DNA from: Deltaproteobacteria bacterium
GTDB lineage: Bacteria > Desulfobacterota > Syntrophia > Syntrophales > UBA2210
Reading direction: 5' to 3'
Assembly (NCBI GenBank): GCA_016935935.1
Contig: JAFGPZ010000180.1
Coordinates: 1 to 12,972 of the forward strand
DNA: 12,972 nucleotides
The notes beneath the pieces are model-generated. The model did no database searches. It saw nothing but the letters and a program-made list of their open reading frames with translations, and was not told the origin of the DNA. Numbering within the stretch: position 1 is the first letter of the stretch; each line of letters begins with the position of its first letter. Made by a program: the position numbers and the translations under genes. This document shows positions 1 to 5,593 of this stretch, in pieces.

Positions 1-83
1 CGGGCTTTTATCATGTCGGCGATCATCACCGTCTGCCTCAGAGCAAGGCTGCTACCCCTTGTTCCCATCTTCAGCACATTCAT
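1..83 (-). CDS. hemC: Porphobilinogen deaminase (hydroxymethylbilane synthase), N-terminal fragment
   Basis: Only the first 27 codons lie in the window; the gene continues past its left edge. The visible residues include MGTRGSSLALRQT, the conserved start of HemC (family pattern GTRxSxLALxQ), which belongs to the substrate-binding domain 1. The enzyme polymerises four porphobilinogen units into hydroxymethylbilane in the cytoplasm. The ATG lies 8 bp after the hemA stop, and a GAGGA-type ribosome site sits within the end of hemA, so the two genes are co-transcribed and probably translationally coupled. The call rests on a short stretch, but motif and neighbour agree. Confidence 0.88.
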   Translation of the reverse strand, partial: MNVLKMGTRGSSLALRQTVMIADMIKA

Positions 84-91
84 ACCTGCAA

Positions 92-1363
92 CTAATCCTC
101 TTCCTTCAGCCGGAACAATCTCTCAACGGCGGCCACATAAGGATCTGCTCCACCGTTTTCACTCTCTTCCTTAAGCCCGATAATCGGGTCGTGCAGTATC
201 TTCTTTACAATGGAAGAAACGAGGATGCCTATATGTTCCCTCTCTTCTTCGCCAAAGCATTTCATCCACGAGTCAGACTTCGCCATTTCTCCCTCTATTA
301 TAGTATCGATCTTGCTCCTCAAGGCAACTATGGTAGGCACTACTTCAAGGCTGTTGAGCCAATTGGAGAATTTCACGACTTCTTCCACGATAATAACCTC
401 GGCCTTTTCCGCCTGCTTTATCCTCTCCCTGACGTTATTATCTACAATATCCTGCAGGTTGTCTATATTGTACAGGTAGGCATTATCGATTTTATCCGCC
501 GCCGGATCAATGTCTCTGGGCATGGCAATATCGATGAGAAATATCAGTCTGTTCTTACGTCTTCTCAATGCCGCCGCTATCATATCGGCGCCTATCACAT
601 AGCCTGGAGCGCCGGTGGAACTGATAACAATATCGACTTCCTGTAATTTTTCACCAAGCAGATCAAAATCACAGGCGCTGCCGTGAAACTCATTTGCAAG
701 CCTGAGTGCCTGGCTATAGGTCCTGTTAACAAAAATTATCTTACTTACACCGTTATTCATGAGATGACGGGCGGCAAGTTCGGCCATTTCACCGGCGCCC
801 ACGAGAAGGATGGATTTACCACTCAGATTGCCGAATATCTTCTTAGCTAACTGAACAGCCGTAAAGCTTATCGATACGGCATTACTTGCGATTCCAGTCT
901 CCGTCCTGACACGTTTCGCGACTCTGAAGGCGTGATGCAGTAACCTGTTGAAGATAACTCCCGAAGCCTTGTTTTCAACACATCGGCGATAGGCATCCTT
1001 AACCTGACCCAGTATCTGCGGCTCTCCCATGACCATTGAATCTATACTCGAAGCCACCCTGAAGAGATGCCTCACCGCGTCTTCTCCGTAATAGGTGTAA
1101 AGACATCTTCCCATTTCCTCGCTCGTTAGATTGCCGTGGGAAAAGATAAAGGCACTCAAAGCCTCAAGGGCAACACCGCTGTCATCAACATTGGCCATTA
1201 CCTCGACACGGTTGCATGTAACCAGATAGAGGGCCTCCCTTATTGCCGGGTTCTCCTTGAGATTTCTAAAGGCCTCTTTCTCATCGCTGCATGCGATGTA
1301 AAGTTTCTCCCTTATCTCAACGGGAGCCGTTCTATGATTCATTCCAATAAGGACTATATTCAT
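92..1363 (-). CDS. hemA: Glutamyl-tRNA reductase
   Basis: Catalyses NADPH-dependent reduction of glutamyl-tRNA(Glu) to glutamate-1-semialdehyde, the first committed step of the C5 route to tetrapyrroles. The 423-residue length is normal for the family. The N-terminal catalytic domain has the TCNRVEV motif with the nucleophilic Cys at residue 50, followed by the family signature GEPQILGQVK near residues 114-123. A Rossmann NADPH domain follows, with VGAGEMAELAARHL near residue 188. The helical C-terminal dimerisation region ends the protein. The start ATG lies 3 bp beyond the stop of the upstream membrane protein gene and has no obvious Shine-Dalgarno, so translation probably depends on coupling. 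hemC follows directly. Its presence indicates C5-pathway heme synthesis rather than the ALA synthase route. Confidence 0.97.
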   Translation of the reverse strand: MNIVLIGMNHRTAPVEIREKLYIACSDEKEAFRNLKENPAIREALYLVTCNRVEVMANVDDSGVALEALSAFIFSHGNLTSEEMGRCLYTYYGEDAVRHLFRVASSIDSMVMGEPQILGQVKDAYRRCVENKASGVIFNRLLHHAFRVAKRVRTETGIASNAVSISFTAVQLAKKIFGNLSGKSILLVGAGEMAELAARHLMNNGVSKIIFVNRTYSQALRLANEFHGSACDFDLLGEKLQEVDIVISSTGAPGYVIGADMIAAALRRRKNRLIFLIDIAMPRDIDPAADKIDNAYLYNIDNLQDIVDNNVRERIKQAEKAEVIIVEEVVKFSNWLNSLEVVPTIVALRSKIDTIIEGEMAKSDSWMKCFGEEEREHIGILVSSIVKKILHDPIIGLKEESENGGADPYVAAVERLFRLKEED

Positions 1364-1366
1364 TTT

Positions 1367-2179
1367 CTACATAAAATTGTGCAATGTTACAAAGAAGATA
1401 TTCACACCGACAAAGGTGAAAAGAAGAATAATAAAAGCGGCAATTGAAAGAAAGGCCGCCTTTCTGCCCTTCCAGCCTATAGCAATACGCTGATGCAACA
1501 GGAGGGCATAAATAATCCATGCAAATAATGTCGATATCTGTTTAGGATCCCACTGCCATTGACTTCCCCAAACTGTCCTGGCCCATATTGATCCAGCGAC
1601 AATACCGGAGGTAAGTAGAAAAAACCCCCACAAGATAGAGATATGGTTTATCCTGTCCAGATCTCTCAGGGGTGGGAGTAACCTGCTGAAACTGTGGACC
1701 TTCTTCTTGCGTATAAGACTGTCCTGCAAGAGATACATAAGGCCTGCCATAAAGGCCAGGGCAAAAAGCGCTTCTCCTGTCAGAGACAGCGTGATATGAA
1801 CCAGCGCCCAGGGGCCCTTCAGCATCTCAGGCATTTCGATATCGCCAACCAGGTTTACCGATGCCCCTATAGCAAGAATAAAGGCGAGTGGGGACACGAA
1901 GACACCGAGCACCCTTGTCTTTGTCATTATCTGAAAGGCAAGATAGATTCCTGAAATAGACCAGGCCACGAAAGAAAGCGATTCATAGGTATTGGCTACG
2001 GGTCCATATCCTGTCTGAACCCATCGGGAAAGAATGTAGATCGTATGGACAAAGAAGGCTGAAAAGAGCGCCCAGGTAGATACCTTTGCAATTAAGACTC
2101 TTCTTACTAAGAGTGAAATAATATGACCGATTGTACTGATCAGATAAAAGAAGAGCGCAATCTCAAGAAGTATATTCAT
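1367..2179 (-). CDS. ccsA: CcsA/HemX-family cytochrome c assembly membrane protein
   Basis: A 270-residue integral membrane protein with about eight hydrophobic segments. Residues 204-211 (WGSQWQWD, followed by PKQ) form the tryptophan-rich WWD motif that binds heme in cytochrome c assembly proteins. Candidate axial histidines are H45, H128 and H229; H229 lies in HQRIAIGWKGRKAAF, matching the C-terminal His region of CcsA. Known family members (CcsA/ResC) deliver heme across the membrane for System II c-type cytochrome maturation with a CcsB/ResB partner, which is not in this window. The gene sits between a siroheme gene and hemA, the place where HemX is found in Bacillus-type operons. HemX affects HemA level and belongs to the same superfamily, so hemX is the alternative name. 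The intact WWD motif and histidines favour CcsA. Its ATG overlaps the upstream stop (ATGA). Confidence 0.85.
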   Translation of the reverse strand: MNILLEIALFFYLISTIGHIISLLVRRVLIAKVSTWALFSAFFVHTIYILSRWVQTGYGPVANTYESLSFVAWSISGIYLAFQIMTKTRVLGVFVSPLAFILAIGASVNLVGDIEMPEMLKGPWALVHITLSLTGEALFALAFMAGLMYLLQDSLIRKKKVHSFSRLLPPLRDLDRINHISILWGFFLLTSGIVAGSIWARTVWGSQWQWDPKQISTLFAWIIYALLLHQRIAIGWKGRKAAFLSIAAFIILLFTFVGVNIFFVTLHNFM

Positions 2180-2823
2180 TTAATGCTACCTAAATCTTCA
2201 CCTGTAAGATCAAGTATGATATTTTTTACTCCATCCCAGTCACCTTTCCTTATGGAATCCAGGATGTCGGTATCCAAAACGGACTCGAATATCGTTCTGT
2301 TTACCTCTGAAGACCGTCCTTTTCCTATTACCTGCCCTCTCAGCTTCCCCATTATTTCAAGCAGCGCCTTATACTCGGGGCCGTAGGTGCTTTCCAGATC
2401 CTTTCTCAATCTCCGTGCCAGCGCAGGACTCTTCCCTCCGGTAGTCAGTGATATCAACAGGTCCCCCTGCCTGAACTGAGAAGGTACGATAAATCGGCAT
2501 CTTTCAGGATCATCGACTATATTTACCATTATGTTTCGTTTCTCGGAATCGTGATAAATATCTGCATTGACATCATCCCTGTCAGTTGCTCCAATGACAA
2601 GAAAGGCCCCTTCAATGTGGTCGCTCCTGTAATCTTCGGGAATGTGCTCTATACGACCATCTCTTTTCAGAGACTGCAGCACTTCTGTAATGACTTTTCC
2701 CACAACAACTACCCTCGCGTCACACTCAAGGAGTTTTTCAATCTTTCTTTCCGCAACATTGCCTCCACCAACAACAACACATTTCATCCCTGAAATATTC
2801 AGATGGACAGGATAAAAATTCAT
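2176..2823 (-). CDS. Precorrin-2 dehydrogenase / sirohydrochlorin ferrochelatase (siroheme synthase N-terminal domain type)
   Basis: NAD-dependent oxidation of precorrin-2 to sirohydrochlorin, and possibly iron insertion to give siroheme, as in Met8p or the N-terminal half of CysG. The Rossmann motif VVVGGGNVAERK lies about 15-27 residues in. An ATDRDD stretch supplies the expected catalytic Asp region, and TGGKSPALARRLRKDLE is the family signature of the dimerisation/active-site part. The CysG methyltransferase half is absent, so a separate SUMT is expected elsewhere. I chose the ATG at 2823 (215 residues, starting MNFYPVHL) because family members begin with this YP strand and GAGCGGTG lies just upstream. 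A GTG at 2832 is the alternative (218 residues). It is the first gene of the minus-strand operon and overlaps the CcsA-like gene by 4 bp. Siroheme would serve sulfite or nitrite reductase, or heme via the siroheme-dependent route; that is inference. Confidence 0.92.
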   Translation of the reverse strand: MNFYPVHLNISGMKCVVVGGGNVAERKIEKLLECDARVVVVGKVITEVLQSLKRDGRIEHIPEDYRSDHIEGAFLVIGATDRDDVNADIYHDSEKRNIMVNIVDDPERCRFIVPSQFRQGDLLISLTTGGKSPALARRLRKDLESTYGPEYKALLEIMGKLRGQVIGKGRSSEVNRTIFESVLDTDILDSIRKGDWDGVKNIILDLTGEDLGSIK

Positions 2824-2856
2824 TGCATTCACCGCTCAATGAGATAAAAGAATTAG

Positions 2857-2885
2857 TTAATAGCATGAAGCACCCTAAAGTTCAA
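2857..2885 (-). promoter_or_regulatory. Candidate promoter of the siroheme/heme operon
   Basis: On the minus strand, TTGAAC (2885-2880) and TATTAA (2862-2857) are separated by exactly 17 bp, each 4/6 to the sigma70 consensus. The predicted start near 2850 gives a leader of roughly 25 nt. It is back to back with the prmA promoter: the two -35 boxes are 6 bp apart. Confidence 0.45.
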
Positions 2886-2891
2886 GGATGC

Positions 2892-2920
2892 TTGAAATCT
2901 GAGATGAAAGAGGTTATACA
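2892..2920 (+). promoter_or_regulatory. Candidate sigma70 promoter for prmA-rsmE-RDD
   Basis: TTGAAA (2892-2897, 5/6 match) and TATACA (2915-2920, 4/6) are separated by 17 bp on the plus strand. Transcription would begin near 2927 and give a leader of about 68 nt before prmA. The only -35 candidate with correct spacing that I see upstream of prmA. Confidence 0.5.
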
Positions 2921-2994
2921 ATGTTCCTATATATTTGCAGTTTCTTCCCATGGTAACGAAAATATACAAATCATTCCCATAGAGGAGTCGAACC

Positions 2995-3933
2995 ATGACT
3001 GAAACAAAAGAAAAATGGATGGAAATTACACTTTATACACCCTACGAACTTTGCGACGCTTTGTCTAATTTCATGGAGGAACTGGGGACGCAGGGAGTGT
3101 TCCAGGAAGAACCTGACAAAAACGGTTTTAACGATGCAGGAACAACAGATACATTGGAGGAGATAAAGGCCTACCTTCCCTTGGACAGTGAAACAGACGT
3201 AAAAATAGATATGCTCAACAATTACATCGGAAATCTCTCCGAACTATTTCCCGATGTGGAAAAGCCATCTTTTTCTAAAAAAGAGATTGTTGATCCTGAC
3301 TGGGGCGAATTATGGAAAAAATACTTCAAACCTCTCAAAATAGGGAGGAATATCATCATCAAACCAACGTGGGAGAGGTACACTCCCACAAGCAGAGATA
3401 TCGTCATAGACATAGACCCGGGAATGGCCTTCGGCACAGGGCAGCACCCGTCTACAAGATTATGCATCATATCCATTGAAGACATCTCACTGAAAAATCG
3501 ATCCTTCGAAAAATGGAGCGTTCTCGATATCGGATGCGGCACAGGAATCCTTGCAATCTGCGCCGCAAAAATGGGCGCTGGCAGTATCACTGCCGTAGAT
3601 CTCGACCCAAAGGCCGTTGAAATTGCGGGCACAAACGCCACCATCAATGGCGTGGCAGACATGGTAGACATAATTAATCGGGACGCTTCCATGTGCGATG
3701 GCTCATTTGAATTGATAACCGCCAACTTGACCGCATCTACGCTTATAAGTCTCCATTCCGCTATAATAGCGCTGATGAAGCAGGGCGGGTATCTCGTAGC
3801 CTCAGGAATCATAGATCGAGACGCAAAAAACGTAAAGAAACTCTTCCAGTCCGACGGTGTGACGCTCCATGAAACCAGGAGAGAGGAAGAGTGGGTTTGT
3901 TACGTATTCAAAAAAGGGAAATCCGAAAATTGA
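2995..3933 (+). CDS. prmA: Ribosomal protein L11 methyltransferase
   Basis: SAM-dependent trimethylation of ribosomal protein L11 in the cytoplasm. The 312-residue length is typical. An N-terminal substrate-recognition domain (about 1-95) precedes a linker and a class I methyltransferase domain. DPGMAFGTGQHPST (141-154) is a PrmA signature. DIGCGTG (178-184) is SAM motif I, VDLDP (201-205) is the acidic motif binding the SAM ribose, and ANLT (243-246) occupies the NPPY-like position. The ATG is preceded by AGAGGAG with 7 nt spacing, a strong ribosome site. It is first in a tight three-gene operon with rsmE, so both early products modify the ribosome. No odd features. Confidence 0.95.
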   Translation: MTETKEKWMEITLYTPYELCDALSNFMEELGTQGVFQEEPDKNGFNDAGTTDTLEEIKAYLPLDSETDVKIDMLNNYIGNLSELFPDVEKPSFSKKEIVDPDWGELWKKYFKPLKIGRNIIIKPTWERYTPTSRDIVIDIDPGMAFGTGQHPSTRLCIISIEDISLKNRSFEKWSVLDIGCGTGILAICAAKMGAGSITAVDLDPKAVEIAGTNATINGVADMVDIINRDASMCDGSFELITANLTASTLISLHSAIIALMKQGGYLVASGIIDRDAKNVKKLFQSDGVTLHETRREEEWVCYVFKKGKSEN

Positions 3934-4706
3934 CGACACCAAGGATCTATCATCCACACACACTTAAAGCAGACACCTTGCTGGAACTGGAAGAGGAATA
4001 CCTTCGGTACCTCAAAACAGTCCTCCGTCTGAAAGAAGGTGACAAGCTGGTTCTATTCGACGGCATGGGTTTCGAATACGAGGCCCACATAGAAGCATTT
4101 CATCGACACAGTCTATCGCTGAAGGTCACTGACGCGCGCCACATACCCTTCCCGGATCGGGGGATAACACTGGCCCAGTCACTTCCCAAGGGCACCAAAA
4201 TGGATTTTATAATACAGAAGGCAACCGAACTGGGGGTCTCCAGGATCATACCTTTCATTTCATCGCGTTCAATACCGATACTGTCCAGGGAAAAGGCTGC
4301 TGCCAGGCATAAACGGTGGACAAGAATCGCCATAGAGGCATCGAAGCAGTGCGGGAGAACAAAGATCCCGGAACTTTCGGAACTATCAGGTTTTGAAGAA
4401 ATGCTAGACCTTCCTTCAGCAAGTTCTCACAAGATAATATTCTGGGAGGCTGAAACGGAACGGGGACTAAAAACCATACTGAGAGAATCCAGGGATGGAG
4501 GGGAAAAAGACTTTTTCATCATCGTAGGCCCCGAGGGGGGCTTCGCGTGGCATGAGGTCGAGGCTTCGACAAAAAAAGGTTTTTTAACAGCCAGCCTGGG
4601 ACGTAACATATTACGGGTTGAAACGTCGTCTATGGCAATAATCTCCATACTCCAATTTGAACTCGGCACCATAGGCAGCGCGGAAAATACGGAGGGAATT
4701 GAATGA
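3930..4706 (+). CDS. rsmE: 16S rRNA (uracil-1498-N3)-methyltransferase
   Basis: SPOUT-class methyltransferase that makes m3U1498 in 16S rRNA. An N-terminal PUA-like domain (PRIYHPHTL onward) is followed by the knotted SAM domain. IIQKATELGVSRIIPF is a family signature, and GPEGGF and LGRNILRVET form the C-terminal knot that binds SAM. I place the start at the TTG at 3930, which overlaps the prmA stop as TTGA, gives 258 residues, and starts TTPRIY in register with family N-termini (PRxF/Y). AAGGGA lies about 10 nt upstream. A GTG at 3891 (271 residues) is the alternative, but it adds 13 lysine/arginine-rich residues that look like out-of-frame prmA sequence. The end overlaps the RDD gene as ATGA. 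Confidence 0.94.
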   Translation: MTTPRIYHPHTLKADTLLELEEEYLRYLKTVLRLKEGDKLVLFDGMGFEYEAHIEAFHRHSLSLKVTDARHIPFPDRGITLAQSLPKGTKMDFIIQKATELGVSRIIPFISSRSIPILSREKAAARHKRWTRIAIEASKQCGRTKIPELSELSGFEEMLDLPSASSHKIIFWEAETERGLKTILRESRDGGEKDFFIIVGPEGGFAWHEVEASTKKGFLTASLGRNILRVETSSMAIISILQFELGTIGSAENTEGIE

Positions 4707-5326
4707 ATAACATTTCATATGGCGGTTTCTGGCGAAGGAGTGTTGCCTTTTCCATAGATCAGATGATACTTCAGATTGTCTCACTCATTGTCTACTACCT
4801 GGGGTCAAAAATAATGGCAACCGATTACGGCCTGATAGATTTTTCCTCTCCCCTTTCCTTCACTCTGTTGTGGTCATATTATGGAATTTCGCTTATGCTT
4901 GACATGGTCTATTTCACCTATTTCCATGGCATGACGGGACAAACGCCGGGGAAAAGACTGATCGGCCTAAGGGTTATCCAGAAATCAGGCGCATCAATGA
5001 CACTTGGAATAGCCTTTCTCAGATGGGTGGGATATCTTATCTCCAAAATCTTTCTCTACCTCGGATTTATATGGGTAGCCTTCAACAGAGAAAAAAGAGG
5101 ATGGCATGACTTTATTGCTGGGACCTGTGTGGTAAGGACAGCGGAGTTAACACAGTCACCAAACCGCAGGCGGACGGGAGAAACACCCTTCGGCCCGACC
5201 TTTGACAGCTCCTCCCCTCTGGGGCCGTCTGGTACAAATCGATCTCAATGGTGCATGGAAGACGGAAGAAAAGCTAACATAGAACACATATCAAAAATAC
5301 TTGACAAAAGAAAAGAGATTGGATAA
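4703..5326 (+). CDS. RDD-family membrane protein
   Basis: A 207-residue protein whose first 145 residues fit the RDD fold. WRRSVAFSIDQMIL (10-23) holds the conserved Arg and first Asp, TGQTPGKRLIGLRVI (78-92) is the usual central motif, and KRGWHDFIAGTCVV (131-144) holds the second Asp. Hydrophobic segments near 20-36, 52-72 and 103-126 predict three membrane helices. Members are small inner-membrane proteins of mostly unknown role; a few have been linked to ion transport or stress, so no function is assigned. The C-terminal 60 residues form a hydrophilic, Pro/Ser/Arg-rich tail not typical of the core. GGAGGG with 6 nt spacing precedes the ATG, which overlaps the rsmE stop. Confidence 0.88.
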   Translation: MNNISYGGFWRRSVAFSIDQMILQIVSLIVYYLGSKIMATDYGLIDFSSPLSFTLLWSYYGISLMLDMVYFTYFHGMTGQTPGKRLIGLRVIQKSGASMTLGIAFLRWVGYLISKIFLYLGFIWVAFNREKRGWHDFIAGTCVVRTAELTQSPNRRRTGETPFGPTFDSSSPLGPSGTNRSQWCMEDGRKANIEHISKILDKRKEIG

Positions 5327-5329
5327 AGA
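5301..5329 (+). promoter_or_regulatory. Possible tRNA-Phe promoter inside the end of the RDD gene
   Basis: A perfect TTGACA (5301-5306) lies 52 bp before the tRNA. The -10 is poor: TAAAGA (5324-5329) at 17 bp, or GATAAA (5322-5327) at 15 bp. The GC-rich GCCCACG that follows resembles the discriminator of stable-RNA promoters. The tRNA may instead be read through from the RDD operon. Confidence 0.35.
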
Positions 5330-5352
5330 TGCCCACGTCGTAAACAGCAAGC

Positions 5353-5428
5353 GGGTCGGTAGCTCAGTCGGTAGAGCACGGGACTGAAAATCCCGGTGTC
5401 GACAGTTCGATTCTGTCCTGACCCACCA
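5353..5428 (+). tRNA. tRNA-Phe (anticodon GAA)
   Basis: A full cloverleaf folds by hand. The 7-bp acceptor stem GGGTCGG/CTGACCC includes one G-U pair. The D arm is GCTC...GAGC. The anticodon stem is CGGGA/TCCCG with loop CTGAAAA, giving anticodon GAA at 5386-5388. The variable loop has 5 nt, and the T arm is GACAG-TTCGATT-CTGTC. Discriminator A and CCA are encoded (5425-5428). U8 and A9 are present. Confidence 0.97.
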
Positions 5429-5435
5429 TGAATAT

Positions 5436-5475
5436 AAAAGGATGTTAGCTACTTATAGCGAGCATCCTTTTTTTT
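5436..5475 (+). terminator. Rho-independent terminator after tRNA-Phe
   Basis: AAAAGGATG (5436-5444) pairs with CATCCTTTT, extended by an inner GCTA/TAGC stem around a CTTA loop. A run of eight T (5468-5475) follows directly. It ends the tRNA transcript and any read-through from the prmA operon. Confidence 0.9.
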
Positions 5476-5593
5476 ATAACTGAACCTCACAGCTCAGATT
5501 CCGTACGGTATTTGCAATTTGGCCAATATTCCTATACAAAATCGGGGCTAAGTTTTTCCTTGAAATACTCAGTCGAATGGAAGTGATACAAAT
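5476..5593 (+). promoter_or_regulatory. Leader of the P-type ATPase gene, weak promoter candidate
   Basis: TTGCAA (5512-5517) and TATACA (5533-5538) form a poor promoter with a 15-bp spacer. An 8-bp palindrome CCGTACGG is at 5501-5508. GGAAGTGA (5579-5586) is the ribosome site, 7 nt before the ATG. The terminator to its left means this gene needs its own promoter, but none is convincing. Confidence 0.3.

Noticed and set aside
59..646. A 195-residue plus-strand frame opposite hemA
   Set aside because: It lies wholly antisense to a convincing hemA with intact motifs, has no family resemblance, and starts antisense to hemC.
5145..5326. Frameshift or readthrough at the end of the RDD protein
   Set aside because: The polar tail is unusual, but the frame is open from a good start, codon use does not change clearly, and RDD proteins vary in their tails.
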